DNA from: Nannobrachium achirus
Lineage: Eukaryota; Chordata; Actinopteri; Myctophiformes; Myctophidae
Assembly: GCA_963921795.1 (NCBI GenBank)
Contig: OY997642.1
Span: 59,142,927 to 59,206,926 of the forward strand
DNA: 64,000 nucleotides
Direction: 5' to 3'
The position numbers and the translations under genes were made by a program. Of the stretch, positions 1 through 11,588 are shown piece by piece; within the stretch, counting starts at the first letter, position 1; the number at the start of each line of letters is the position of its first letter. The notes beneath the pieces are model-generated. The model ran no database searches and was not told where the DNA came from. It worked only from the letters and a program-made list of their open reading frames with translations.

Positions 1-220
1 AGGGACGGTGCAGCTGCTCAAATAACCTGCCTTTCACTCTATGCTATGGTGGAGACTGTGTCAACACTATTAGGTTGGACATTGAAGATGATGATGATGA
101 TGAAGACGAATATATCCTGCATGTCTGAAATTACTGTAGTGTAGTGAATCTCTTTGGGCGTAATTAACCATGGGCTCTATAAGAGGATAAGGTGAGGGTT
201 TTGGGGTGACAATAACAAAG

Positions 221-330
<110 letters not shown>

Positions 331-375
331 AAACATTCCCGTGTCATTCCATCCATGTTTCATCTCTGTGATAAC

Positions 376-738
376 TTGGAAATGTTTGCATCTTTGACAG
401 CTAATACACCAGATGTTGTTGTGGTTGATGAAGAGTCCAGGGAAGTGTCTGTATTGGAGATGGCCTGCACCTTTGACCCTAGCCTAGAGGAAGCTTTCAT
501 GACCAAGGTCATTAAATACCAACCTCTCCTAAATACGATCTCAGAGCTGGGGTACAGGTGCAGACTATTTGTTTTCATATTTGGCAGCCTAGGACATACC
601 CACAGGCTGGTTGTTAGAGGGTTTCAACAACTTGGAGTGCCTAAAAAAGAGGCAAAAAGGCTGGCAAAGTATTGTTCCGTCTCCGCTATAATCGGCAGCC
701 GCCACATATGGCGGAGACGCTGTTACTTATACCCGTAG
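376..738 (+). pseudogene. C-terminal endonuclease remnant of an R2-like non-LTR retrotransposon
   Basis: The open frame reads ...TPDVVVVDEESREVSVLEMA..., then a region rich in KYQPL and GSLGH motifs, and ends at a TAG. A PD motif followed by acidic residues and this C-terminal context resemble the restriction-like (PD-D/EXK) endonuclease of site-specific LINEs such as R2. The RT domain and finger domains are absent upstream, where a TG microsatellite begins, so this is a 5'-truncated copy. About 120 bases of 3' UTR follow, with an AATAAA-like signal near 851 just before the next TG tract. Assignment is by motif memory; a relative in the same REL-endonuclease group is equally possible. Confidence 0.5.
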
Positions 739-868
739 AGTACCAAGTGCCTTGCTATTGTATCATGAAGACATAATGCCATGATTTTGTAAATGTTACT
801 CTACTGCACCTATACTATTTGTGTCCTTGTATGCATCTCCTTTGTGTGGACATAAATAAATGGTTAAA

Positions 869-869
<1 letters not shown>

Positions 870-952
<83 letters not shown>
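870..952. repeat. (TG)n microsatellite
   Basis: About 41 TG units directly after the 3' end of the LINE remnant, so it may have grown from the LINE tail or target site. Confidence 0.97.
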
Positions 953-953
<1 letters not shown>

Positions 954-1732
954 GTCAGTGTGAGTGCAGTGCAATAAATGGAAATGTTGTTCTGCACCCA
1001 AAGTGAAAAGTTGCAATACCTTCATTATTGCAATCCCTGCAGTAACAGCTGTCAACCATAACTGTTTTAACACAAAAAACATTATAAATAATACTGAGAA
1101 TACTAATAAACCATCAAAGTACAATACATAAAACCAGGATACATAAAAACATTCAAAGTTTCAAATGTAAAAAAAAAAAGAAAAAAAAAGATCTCATCGA
1201 GATTTGGCAGGCCCCCTGTAATAGCTCTGAGGACCCCCCCAGGGGTCCCGGACCCCCCGTGGAAGACCTCTGTTATTTGCTACTAGTCATTTTTTATTTC
1301 AGAGCATATTTCAGATCTAATTTAACATTGTTCTGGTGCAGGAGCAGAGCGATTACTGAAATAGGCTCAGGGGTCTGTTTGGGGGGTCCCAGGTGAGGAA
1401 AGACCCCAACCAAAAGTCAGAAAGGTTATTCTGGCTGCTTTAAAAGTGTAATAAATGAACTCAGGATGTTTTAAAACCTACAAAACAACTCTAATATTAT
1501 GAAAATTCGATATTAACTGGCTGGCGTACTGTAAAACATATCCGAAAAGGCGGCCATCTTTAAAACTGGCGGACATTTTGAAAATTAAGTGTCTAATGTG
1601 ATTTTTCTAAAGAATGACCCAAGAGGTACACTCTGTAAAATTGTGGTGCTTCTTTCCAGAACTGAAGTATTGTTCTCCTTAACAGCCCCGCTAATATGGA
1701 GATCACTGCAGATATAGTTCTGGGTCCATTTT
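953..1732. other. Intergenic, no gene seen
   Basis: AT-rich sequence with an A-rich tract near 1172-1190 and a C/G-run segment (1210-1260, 1380-1390) that resembles the termini of degraded hAT-type MITEs. No ORF or RNA gene is supportable. Confidence 0.5.
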
Positions 1733-3360
1733 ATGCCCATATATGCCCAATTGCCCATATATGGAGATATCTGTCTATTTGCGTCCATTTTATGCCCATA
1801 TATGGAGATCTCTGTATCTGTCTGTCTGTCTCCCTTTATGCCCGTATATGGAGATCTTTGTGATTCTGCGTCCATTTTATGCCCATATATGCCATATATG
1901 GAGATATCGCTTTTTGTTTGTTTCTTCTTTAAGCAGAGAGATCTCAGTCTGTGTCCCTTTTATGCCCATATATCTCTGTATCTGCCCATATGCCCATATA
2001 TGGAGATCTCAGTCTGTGTCCCTTTTATGCCCATATATCTGTCTGTGTCCCTTTTATGCCCATATACAGAGATATCTGTTGGGTCGAGGCTAGGCCCCTG
2101 TATCTGCCCATATGCCCATATATGGAGATCTCTGTATCAGTCTGTGTCCCTTTTATGCCTATATACGGAGATATCTGTCTATATATGCCCATATATGGAG
2201 ATCTCTGTATCTGCCCATATGCCCATATATGGAGTTCTCAGTATACGGAGATATCTGTCGGGTCTAGGCCCCTGTATCTGCCCATATGCCCATATATGGA
2301 GATCTCTGTATCAGTCTGTGTCCCTTTTATGCCTATATACGGAGATATCTGTCTATATATGCCCATATACTGTATGGCATTTTATGCCCATATATGCCCA
2401 ATTGCCCATATATGGAGATATCTGTCTATTTGCGTCCATTTTATGCCCATATATGGAGATCTCTGTATCTGTCTGTCTGTGTCCCTTTATGCCCGTATAT
2501 GGAGATCTTTGTGATTCTGCGTCCATTTTATGCCCATATATGCCATATATGGAGATATCGCTTTTTGTTTGTTTCTTCTTTAAGCAGAGAGATCTCAGTC
2601 TGTGTCCCTTTTATGCCCATATATCTCTGTATCTGCCCATATGCCCATATATGGAGATCTCAGTCTGTGTCCCTTTTATGCCCATATATCTGTCTGTGTC
2701 CCTTTTATGACCATATACGGAGATATCTGTTGGGTCGAGGCTAGGCCCCTGTATCTGCCCATATGCCCATATATGGAGATCTCTGTATCAGTCTGTGTCC
2801 CTTTTATGCCTATATACGGAGATATCTGTCTATATATGCCCATATATGGAGATCTCTGTATCTGCCCATATGCCCATATATGGAGTTCTCAGTATACAGA
2901 GATATCTGTCGGGTCTAGGCCCCTGTAGCTGCCCATATGCCCATATATGGAGATCTCTGTATCAGTCTGTGTCCCTTTTATGCCTATATACGGAGATATC
3001 TGTCTATATATGCCCATATACTGTATGGACATCTCTGTATCTGCCCATATGCCAATATATGGAGTTCTCAGTCTTATGCCCATATACGGAGATATCTGTC
3101 GGGTCGAGGCAAGATGCCCATATATGGAGTTCTCAATATACGGAGATATCTGTCGGGTCTAGGCCCCTGTATCTGCCCATATGCCCATATATGGAGATCT
3201 CTGTATCAGTCTGTGTCCCTTTTATGCCTATATACGGAGATATCTGTCTATATATGCCCATATACTGTATGGAGATCTCTGTATCTGCCCATATGCCCAT
3301 ATATGGAGTTCTCAGTCTTATGCCCATATACGGAGATATCTGTCGGGTCGAGGCAAGGCC
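1733..3360. repeat. CArG-box satellite in 651-bp higher-order units
   Basis: Short monomers of the type TGCCCATATATGGAGATCTC vary between ATCTC, ATATC and GTTCTC endings and alternate with CTGTATCTG and TGTGTCCCTTTTATGC spacers. The block 1733-2383 recurs with an offset of 651 bp (landmarks 1755 to 2406 and 2116 to 2767), and a third partial block runs to about 3360. I count about 19 exact CCATATATGG decamers, which match the SRF-binding CArG consensus CC(A/T)6GG. Long stop-free frames (up to 325 codons from 1733) arise from the repeat itself and are not genes. Single copies of the core recur at 3849, 3923, 33950, 34180, 57410, 57535 and 60287. Confidence 0.93.
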
Positions 3361-3430
3361 CGGCACTGCAGTGATGTCACAATGAGTCAGCGCTTGCGCC
3401 CGGCACTGCAGTGATGTCACAATGACCGAT
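3355..3430. repeat. Short tandem duplication at the satellite edge
   Basis: Two copies of a ~45-bp unit containing CGGCACTGCAGTGATGTCAC follow directly on the CArG satellite. A third partial copy lies near 3541. Confidence 0.8.
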
Positions 3431-3930
3431 TTTGCGCCGATTTCCTCCGGAACAGCCTGATGTCAACAATCAGCCCCGCATAAGGAGATTCCGAACGTTT
3501 CGGGCCGGTTAGGGAAAACCGTGCGTCGGGTCGGGTCGAGGCCCGGCACTGCACTCCGTGCCGCGGCGGGGAGCGCGCGTGCCGAATCTGAAGCCGGTGG
3601 GACGAACGGTTCTCGAGATACGCGGATTACAAACACACACGCAGAGACTTCTCGCATTTATAGATAGATGGATATACATATTAATAAAGGATAAAATAAA
3701 TAAAATGTCCATAATACACTATGGGCATTCCCAGATGATGTCCTGTTAGGGTCCCCCTCATGCCTTATGATCCCCAGTCATCAAACCCAGGCCCTAACTT
3801 GCCAAGGCCCTGCTTGGCTTTACTAATTAACATACATTTTATGCCCATATATGGAGATCCCTGTCCCAATGTCATCAATATTAAGGACATCTGGGAATGC
3901 CCATATTTGATAATGCCCATATATGGGCAT
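3431..3930. other. GC-rich then AT-rich intergenic stretch
   Basis: CpG-rich between 3431 and 3610, then unique-looking AT-rich sequence with isolated CArG-satellite monomers (3840-3860, 3910-3930). No gene seen. Confidence 0.4.
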
Positions 3931-3954
3931 GTTTTGACATAACATTGTTGACTA

Positions 3955-4062
3955 TCGTGCAGGGGTCTCCATATATGGGTAAATGGTCCGATATACATCA
4001 CTGGCCAGATGGCCAAGAATTGGTGCGACCTCGCATGTCGCGCTGAGGCGTCTTACTAGTAT
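3955..4062 (-). repeat. Terminal repeat of a long-TIR DNA element (isolated end)
   Basis: The segment with GGTCTCCATATATGGG, CTGGCCAGATGGCCAAG, GGTGCGACCTCGC and GGCGTCTTACTAGTA matches the inner and outer parts of the inverted ends at 57.29 and 60.52 kb. It therefore looks like one terminus of the same family, adjoining the CArG satellite just as the family does elsewhere in the window. Confidence 0.6.
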
Positions 4063-4879
4063 TAATCTTTACTCTTGCCAGCATCAACTAATATGAGCTT
4101 TGCTACCTGCATTTTCATTGCATTACCACATTAGTAGTACATTTACATAATGCAACTTACTCAACATTATTGCAGCAAATTTAAAATAACTTGTCATTAC
4201 TGATTTGTGAGATTACAACCAGGCTAGAATACATGACAAGGGTTTAAACATTAATACTTAATGTGTGCTTTTACCCAGAGGTGTTATCTTAGGTCAAGTC
4301 AATATCAGATTTGGCTCCTTGACAACCAGGTGTGACTGCACACACAGGATCAGCCATATCCTCCATCCCACCCCTCCAAAAAATATTCATCATCACTTTA
4401 GCCACCATCAACTAATATCAGCTTTGCTACCTGTACATTACCACATTAGCAGTACAATTACATTAGCAAATCAGCTCAACATTATAGCAGCAAAATCCGA
4501 TTTTACCACTTTTAAGTATACAGTGATAAAATGACCTAAAAATCATTTTCAGAGATGCCAACCAGGTTAGAACCCATCACAAGGGGTTAAAGATTAGTTC
4601 TGAATACGTTGGCAACTTCTACCTGTATTTTATACATTACACCATACAATTACATTTGCAAATCTGCTCAACATTATAGGAGCAAAATCCGATTTTACCA
4701 CTTTTAACACCTTGACGTCCGAAATAGAATGGTGGTTGGTAGATTAGCCGTGACATTTCTATTATTGTATTGTGATCTGAGACATAATATTATGTTTATA
4801 AACATGACCCCGCAGCCCCTCCATCTTGAACAGCGCCGCTGTTTTTTCTTTTTTTTTTTTCCCCAGGCCAGTAACTCAC

Positions 4880-5044
4880 CATGATTTTCTCGATTTCCGT
4901 TGGGATAGAATGGGGGTTTTGGCCGATCGTCGATGTCCCTGTGCGTTTCGCGTGCGCGATCCTTTCACGTAAATGTCCCCGCAAATAGTCCATGTGTGAC
5001 TGAAGAACAGAACTGAAAAGTTTCGCTAGCATAGCCCCAAGCAT
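4880..5044 (-). CDS. Exon-like ORF with strong splice donor inside the TTAA element (unrecognised)
   Basis: On the minus strand an ATG at 5044-5042 opens 55 codons beginning MLGAMLAKLFSSVLQS and containing LRERIAHAKRTGTSTIG. The exon ends after ...EKIM at 4880 on a strong GTGAGT donor (4879-4874) in phase 0. The frame is also open upstream to another ATG at 5149. An exact TGACGTCA lies about 75 bases upstream of the ATG in the same orientation. I do not recognise the protein. It could be a captured promoter plus first exon of a host gene, or the 5' exon of an element-encoded gene whose remainder was deleted. Confidence 0.35.
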
Positions 5045-5116
5045 GGCTGCTGTAGGAGCTCGAGTGTGCAGACAGCAAACGGATGGCTGGGAGTAGCCTT
5101 GGAGAAGGAGAGGCGC

Positions 5117-5124
5117 TGACGTCA
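5117..5124. promoter_or_regulatory. Perfect palindromic CRE (TGACGTCA)
   Basis: Exact CREB/ATF full site, about 75 bp upstream of the minus-strand ATG at 5044, in a CpG-rich segment of the TTAA element. Function is inferred from sequence only. Confidence 0.5.
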
Positions 5125-5850
5125 CCTCTGCTTCATGCACGGTCTGCATGAGCTATCATTGCACGAGTGGTGACTAGGGAAGGTTAGACGATCGCCGATT
5201 TTCGGATCAAAAGCTTTTATTCCGGTTTTAAAGACAAAGTCCGGGAATGTACGACGTGGCTGAGAGTCCCTGGGGGGATGTGCGATATAGTACGGTTTTA
5301 ACATTAAGGGGCTCCCCGTGGCTTAGAAGGTGTTAAGTATACAGTGATAAAATGACCTAAAAATCTTTTTCAGAGATGCCAACCAGGCTAGATCACATCA
5401 CAAGGGGTTAAAGATTAGTTCTGAATAGGTTGGCAACTTCTACCTGTATTTTATACATTACACCATACAATTACATTTGCAAATCTGCTCAACATTATAG
5501 GAGCAAAATCCGATTTTACCACTTTTAAGTATACAGTGATAAAATTACCTAAAAATCTTTTTCAGAGATGCCAACCAGGCTAGATCACATCACAAGGGGT
5601 TAAAGATTAGTTCTGAATAGGTTTGCAACTTCTACCTGTATTTTATACATTACACCATTAGCAGTACAATTACATTTGCAAATCTGCTCAACATTATAGG
5701 AGCAAAATCCGATTTTACCACTTTTAAGTATACAGTGATAAAATGACCTAAAAATAATTTTCAGAGATGCCAACCAGGTTAGAACCCATCACAAGGGGTT
5801 AAAGATTAGTTCTGAATAGGTTGGCAACTTCTACCCCGAGATAGCCGCAT

Positions 5851-6600
5851 ATGTCTGAATATCAGTTGCGGCCCCCCGACTAAAATGCAGAAATGGACTG
5901 GGAGACCACCGAGACATCTTGAGTTCAGGTCCCAGAATCTCCGGTGCCCATCTCAAGATCTGTCAGCACTTCAGTCTGCAATTGACCCTCTAGCAGATGA
6001 CGATTCAAATGGCTATAACCGTTATATTGAGGTGCTAGCCTTTGTCACCGAAACACTCAAATATGACATTGACATGGATTAAAGTTATCAGGCGCCAAAA
6101 CTGATTTCTTGTTTCACAGAGAAAATGTCTACCAAATTCATGCAGTCTTAACATAATTCAGAACGATGCATTGTAAGTTTCAATTCAGTTGTCCAATGTG
6201 TGGCCCTTCATTCACTTTATTGAAGTCAGTATGGCCCTCTGGAAATAAATGATGCCCACCCTTGCATTAGAGTATGGTCTCAGTTATTTCATATAAAATC
6301 AAAGTTTAAAGTCAATCAATCAAAGGCTATATTTACATATTGTGTTTAGGAATGGGCGCTGATTGTGTGGGGGGCTACTTTCACACTCGTATACAAATCA
6401 CACATTAGGACTTGGGTAAACATTTGCAGTCCTTATGGGTTGTTCCCTTGACACATCACTGTGACATCACAGGTGACATGTATGGGCATAAAAGATATTA
6501 AGGTCAATTTAAACACCCTAATTTATACCTCCTAATGGAACCCACAGAGTCCCTGGAATACACTTTGAGAACGTCCCAGAATATAACATAGTATTAGGTC
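5851..6600. other. Intergenic, one segment shared with 13.0-13.1 kb
   Basis: The stretch near 5885-5920 (GCAGAAATGGACTGGGAGAC) recurs in inverse orientation near 13060-13095, so it is a dispersed repeat rather than a gene. A small ORF at 5885-6082 has no recognisable domain. The rest is AT-rich. Confidence 0.4.
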
Positions 6601-6607
6601 AGATTTG

Positions 6608-6695
6608 GTTGTGGAGGGCTCTTTAGCCTTTGTAAAGTGTCTTGAGATAACTTGTTATGATTTGACACTTTAATAAAATTGAATTGAATTGATGG
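6608..6695 (+). mobile_element. LINE/SINE 3' tail (L2/RTE-like)
   Basis: GTAAAGTGTCTTGAGATAAC is followed by AATAAAATTGAATTGAATTG, the typical 3' end of teleost L2-like LINEs and their SINEs, ending in a short GAATT repeat. 5'-truncated. Confidence 0.6.
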
Positions 6696-6703
6696 CTTCT
6701 GGC

Positions 6704-6800
6704 AACTACCCACATAGCAGAGGGGTCTGGGCCAAACGTGGCTGCAATCCGGCATGTCTGGCCTACCTCTGGCTTCGGCAAGTGGTATGTAGGTAGGCTG
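6704..6800. repeat. Single CACATAGCA-bounded GGCC-rich repeat unit
   Basis: CTACCCACATAGCAGAGGGGT followed by TCTGGGCC and TGGCCTACCTCTGG resembles the end of the GGCCCAG-rich repeat at 9.7-10.3 kb, whose right edge reads TGCTATGTGGGTA. Confidence 0.5.
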
Positions 6801-7302
6801 AGCAGCTGGAAATGTTTGTGAGCTTGTAGATGGGCTGTTTTCACTAGTATGGCTGTGGGGCAAATGTTTTGCAGCACTGAACTAACACATGAACACACAG
6901 GAATTTATAGTCTCAGCAGCTCGTCAGCCAACTCAACTCAGCTGGTCCCGTACAGGTGACGGCACTCAAGGCAATCAGCCGAGCAAGGGAAGGGAGGGGC
7001 AGATGAGCAGTCAGAGGCAAACACAGGCACACTGAGGAAAAGAGGGACCGACCGACAGACAGACCGACAGACCGACAAAGCCTTATGTAGGCCGACCCCC
7101 TGGGTCTGGCAAAAACAAAGGAAGAAAAGTAAAGTGTGAATAAATTAGATGAATAAGGAAGGAGAAACGAACTATTGCTCAGCATAAGTAATATTGAAAC
7201 TGTCTCACTCTCTGTCTCTCCTTTGCCCTGTTTATTCAGGTGAACGCTGCAGAGCAGTTTTACAAATCTTATCTGTATACACTAGCCACACCCCTGGGGC
7301 GT

Positions 7303-7305
<3 letters not shown>

Positions 7306-7398
<93 letters not shown>

Positions 7399-7408
7399 CG
7401 CACACACA
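7306..7408. repeat. (CA)n microsatellite
   Basis: About 42 CA units followed by an interrupted CACACACG tail. Confidence 0.97.
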
Positions 7409-7989
7409 GAGTAGACCAATGAGGTGTTAGAATGTAATTACCATGTGAATACAGGCAGCCCCTACTGTCCTGTCTAACCAATCACTGTGCTTCCCACCTT
7501 TTTTTGAAATCTAAACTGGTCTTTAACTGTTTCATTTGGAGCAGGGAGTTAGAGAAGACACATCTACTATTGTGGCTCAAGCTATTTAGTTTACCACACG
7601 GATGGAACTTAAATTCAATAATGGTAAGTGGCCTCTTTATCTACTCTATATTCCAAAATCTTCTCAAACTAGCCTAGGAGCAATTTAACTTTTGGTTTGT
7701 TGTTTCTGTGAACTTAACTGAGGACATTATACTGTACATGTTTGTTACCTATAATCGAGAGCCTATTGTATTTTCTGATATCACATATTAACTAATTATT
7801 TCAAACCATGGATTTAGGCAGGCCAAGACTGTTATATATTCCATGTTTTAGATCAGGGGTCTTCAACAGGGGGTCCGGGACCCCTATAGGGTCAGAGTTA
7901 CTCCAAGTCTTTGTGTGATAGAAACATTTTTCTCATTTGTTTTATATAAACCATCTGAACCCTAGCATCCATATTCCAAGAACTTTAGC
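7409..7989. other. Intergenic; hAT-like MITE fragment at the right end
   Basis: No ORF of note. At 7853-7900, CAGGGGTCTTCAACAGGGGG is a typical hAT-family MITE terminus and leads into the hairpin at 7990-8060. Confidence 0.45.
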
Positions 7990-8060
7990 CAAATAGCAGA
8001 TCTACAAGCTCACAACGCCTCGCGCTGCAAGGCATTGTGAGCTTGTAGATCAGCTATTTT
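7990..8060. repeat. AGCAGATCTACAAGCTCACA hairpin, copy 1
   Basis: Arms AATAGCAGATCTACAAGCTC and GAGCTTGTAGATCAGCTATT surround a short GC-rich loop. One of about 12 copies of the same foldback motif in the window. Confidence 0.85.
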
Positions 8061-8780
8061 CGGCAAAGAGGTTTGTTTTGTGTAGAGGGGAAAAAGAGCA
8101 GACTAAGTATACAAATAATGTGTGCTCATTGCTCAACATAAGAAATATTTGTGATTTTGTTGGGATATTGAGCTTGACTAACTAGTGGAAGGGACAGATT
8201 TGATTAAGATACCACTGTTTGCAGTTAAATGTTTATTCTACATCTCAACATTCAAAACAAGTTTGCCAACAGTAGTTGACACCTTTGAGTGCTGTAACTT
8301 AAAGCTCAGAGAACAAAGACCACCACATTTTCTAAGAAAATGGGCTTGTATTTGTTAATGAGAGGGGGAGGTGGAGCCAGTCTAAGTGCCTACTTTACAT
8401 TTATATCTTGTGGCTTTTCTTTTCTTTGACTTTTACCATAAATTCAGGAATTGCCATGTTGGAGATATCGCTTCACTGGATGACTACTAGACAACCTTTT
8501 TGGACATCAGGGTTCATTGAGGACGAGGACCTGGGCCTTTATGATGTTGTATAGGTAAATTTGAATTGCTCAGTGTAAACTTTTCCAATCTTTCTTACAT
8601 GTTGTAATATAGTAAAACATTTAATGGATAACAGTAGAAGGCCAAACACAGCATATATGTATAGCTATGGACACAGGACACAATAAATCTTCAAAATATT
8701 TTAACTGATGTATGTCACTCAGGTTTCATAATGCTATCATCATAACAGTTTGCTTCTTGTCATTTATTTCAGGGCGACTA
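8061..8780. other. Intergenic, no gene seen
   Basis: AT-rich sequence without recognisable coding or repeat features beyond a possible degraded MITE tail at 8061-8110. Confidence 0.4.
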
Positions 8781-8789
8781 AAGAACAAT

Positions 8790-9300
8790 GCTGCCCCACA
8801 TGGATGCAGAAAGACGTGGAGTTAGAGGTCAGATAACTTCCTCAACTGGATGATCTGGAGAAGCGCTAGCACTGTGGTCGCTGGAAGTGGCGTCTCAAGT
8901 CCCAGCGCCCCTTTACCACACAGGCCCAGGAATGGTTCCCTACAACACCAGCCGGCACCACCATGGCTTCCTGGGCGAAGGCAAGATGGACAGACCAGTG
9001 GAAGGCAGCAGAACCATCCAGGATCCCACAGATTTTCCTGGCCAGCACCTCCCCCGTAAGGAGTGGACAACCTAAATTGACGTTTCAGTGCAGCAATGCA
9101 CAGGTGGGTCTCAAAGACAGTGCCCAATGCGAATGTGAGGATCCATCTCAGACTGTGGAGCATGTGATGACCAGCTGCCCTATATATCGGCCACCGAATG
9201 GTGATCTTTGCTTAATTGACCTATAGAAATGACACACTGGATTGGCTTGCTGCAACAGAGCTGAATGTCTAAGGACATATTTTTTTTGCTGTTTGTATTT
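8790..9300 (+). pseudogene. Degenerate LINE reverse-transcriptase C-terminus
   Basis: The frame open from 8963 ends with CECEDPSQTVEHVMTSCPIY. This is the C-x-C-x8-H-x4-C zinc-knuckle-like module that follows the RT domain in many non-LTR retrotransposons. After a stop at about 9226 the frame continues with residues matching the usual LDWL...EL ending. Upstream, MASWAKARWTDQWK has the spaced tryptophans typical of this tail. The copy is 5'-truncated and carries at least one nonsense change. Confidence 0.6.
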
Positions 9301-9734
9301 ATTGGGGTGCCTTTGCCCCCTCTTTGGTTGGTAATTGGTTTATGTTTTGTAATTTGCTGTGTGTTTTTTATAATTTGCTGTTTTAAAATTTGCTGTGTTA
9401 ATTTATTTATTTTTGCAATTAGTGTTTTTAATGGAGTGCCGCTATACTATACTCCCAGCACTAGGTATTGCGTAGCCCATCAACTCTGTTCTATTTTTAT
9501 CGAAATGTCACTGCAAATATATTCAGTTTTATTGATCATGTAAGTGAGATTTGTAAATAAACCTTTTGTACTTTTGCTAAATAACTGTTTCTGCCTTTTA
9601 TTAATTACTACCTTAACAAAAGTGTGTGGAGTTATGATGTGTATTCAGGTGGTTCATCAATGGTATTAGATTATCCAAACTATTTCGGAGGTGCAATGGT
9701 GTGGCTGGATATGGCATAATTAAGGTATAAAGCC

Positions 9735-10305
9735 CATATCTGGCTTGCCAGAGCTGGGTCAGAACAGTGTCCACAGCTCCGGCAAGCCATACCGGGGCCA
9801 TTTCTGGGCCGTCATTCCTTGCGGTATGTGAGCCGACTGTAAGTAGATTATGTGGGCCATAACTGGTCCAGACCAGTTTTGCCGGAACTGGGCCACTTCT
9901 GGGCCGGGCCTGGGTCAAATGGTGCGTCCACAGCTGACCCGGAGCCGGCCAGCTCCGGCAAGCCATGATGGGGCCATCTCTGGGCCGTCATTCCTTGCGG
10001 TATGTGAGCCGACTGTAAGTAGATTATGTGGGCCATAACTGGCCCAGAAGATTTCTTCCGGAACTGGGCCACCTCTGAGCCAGAACTGAGCCAAATCTAT
10101 TTTTCCGGAACTGGGCCACTTCTGGGCCGGGCCTGGGTCAGAATGGTGCGTCCACAGCTGGCTCGGAGCCGGCCCATGAGTTGGCCAGCTCCGGCAAGCC
10201 ATGATGGGGCCATCTCTGGGCCGTCATTCCTTGCGGTATGTGGGCCAACTGTAAGTGGTTTATGTGGGCCATAACTGGCCCAGACCTATTTTGCTATGTG
10301 GGTAA
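9735..10305. repeat. GGCCCAG-rich minisatellite, about three units of 176-235 bp
   Basis: The landmark GGCAAGCCAT occurs near 9782, 9958 and 10193, and GGCCATAACTGG near 9861, 10031 and 10268. Units are dense in TGGGCC/GGCCCA and can pair within and between themselves. The right edge TGCTATGTGGGTA inverts the CTACCCACATAGCA seen at 6704, suggesting these are terminal sequences of the repeat family. Overlapping ORFs on both strands are repeat artefacts. Confidence 0.85.
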
Positions 10306-11423
10306 GGACTGACCAAATCATGCTGTGCCAACCTTGGGAGCGTCACTCTGGTTGACTGCTCCTCGTCCTCTATAGCATACCATAGAATGGATGAGGAGAT
10401 AATCAGGACAGCCAGCTAAAATATGTGATGGTGCCAGTACATATTGTATGACTTTTTCATTCAATTTAGGTTGCTCTCAGATGAAACCTCAGTTTGCTGT
10501 CTTCAGTCATCTAGGTTCTCCATGCATCCTTCATCAGAATGTCTACATTATTGATATGTGGAATCCCACAGTACCAATACCTTAGCTAGGAGATCAATTA
10601 GCAAATATTTATTATCACAGCTACCTCCCGATAGATAATAGAGTAACTTGTCTTTACTTGAGTACATTTTAAAGTTGGTTGTTGCAAATATTCAGACCAT
10701 GTTCTTTAGCACGTCTCTTTCATTGTAAGATAAGTAATAGCATGGTCATAGGAATGATAGCTGTGCTTGTACCTCCAATCATCCATTCGAAAAAAGTAAC
10801 CGATTCTGAACAACAGCAGGTGGGAATTTGTTAGGCATTAATTACCCTAAGACCACCTAGGTCCTGCTGGACTTTTAATGGCCAATAAATGTTTAATTAC
10901 ACAAATGACAATAAACACAAATCACTCAATGCTGACAGCTGGTCAGCAGTTGGTTTAATAATGTACACATACTTAGGCCTACACAACATTTTGGACAAGT
11001 AAGATACAGACTTGTCATAATACATTGTTGCAGCAGACACGGTACAGTACACAACTATAAACACTATAGCTTTTGTTGTCATTTGGAGTAAACGGTGTAA
11101 ATATAAATAAATTATATTCATATCACAGTTTTTCTTTTTTTTTTCCAGTGGTAGAACGTGTTTATTCTCTACTGTTCATTTTAATTTACTGCAGTATATT
11201 TTAAAACCAAAAATACATTAATAACCACTACAGCCATACTTGTATTTGAAGTCCATCTATGACTTAAGAAAACAAAAATAAAGCACTCAGAGCAGAACAC
11301 ATTGACTGAACTTTTATTTTTTACAAAATTCGAAGTACGGTGCTTCAAGTGGCAATTATGGTAATTGTTTGTCTTCTGCATGTTTAAGTAATCTCACATT
11401 TCTCAATACTACAATAGTTGAAA
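10306..11423. other. Intergenic, no gene seen
   Basis: AT-rich. Small minus-strand ORFs at 10897-11121 and 11181-11381 have no recognisable domains or splice context. Confidence 0.4.
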
Positions 11424-11588
11424 AACAAGGTGCTTTGTTGTAATAAAAGCCAACCGGTTTCGACCTTCATGCGGTCTTCATCAGGGCAGGTACAAGTGTC
11501 AACATCTGACACTAACCTGCCCTGATGAAGACCGTTTGAAGGTCAAACATGTTGGCTTTTATTGCATAAATAAAGCACCTTGTTTTTA
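11424..11588. mobile_element. Palindromic MITE with CTGATGAAGACCG core
   Basis: AACAAGGTGCTTT...AATAAAAGCCAACC...GCGGTCTTCATCAGGGCAGGT inverts into ACCTGCCCTGATGAAGACCG...TTGGCTTTTATT...AAAGCACCTTGTTTT. Arms are about 75 bp with a ~15-bp centre. The core is reminiscent of the GATGAAG...GGCCGAAAC motif widespread in animal small repeats. Confidence 0.8.

Larger units (their letters stand above)
4708..5332 (-). mobile_element. TTAA-flanked 625-bp insertion (piggyBac-like MITE) in the satellite
   Basis: The 195-bp satellite is interrupted exactly after CTTTTAA and resumes with TTAAGTATAC. This leaves a TTAA target-site duplication at 4704-4707 and 5333-5336. The ends CACCTT...AAGGTG form a short inverted repeat. 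TTAA duplication is the hallmark of piggyBac-type insertion, though a six-base TIR is short. The interior is CpG-rich and on the minus strand carries a CRE, an ATG and a splice donor. Confidence 0.7.
4260..5850. repeat. ~195-bp satellite, about five degenerate units
   Basis: The landmark GCAAAATCCGATTTTACCAC occurs at 4490, 4682, 5503 and 5702, giving periods of about 192-199 bp once the insertion at 4708-5332 is removed. Monomers also share AAGTATACAGTGATAAAAT, CAGAGATGCCAACCAGG and CACAAGGGGTTAAAGATTAG. A diverged unit begins near 4070. Confidence 0.9.

Noticed and set aside
1733-2710. 325-codon ORF and several overlapping ORFs on both strands
   Set aside because: They lie entirely in the CArG satellite; the peptides merely translate the tandem repeat in several frames at once.
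9613-10274. Several 60-117 codon ORFs on both strands
   Set aside because: All fall in the GGCCCAG minisatellite and repeat the same peptide pieces.
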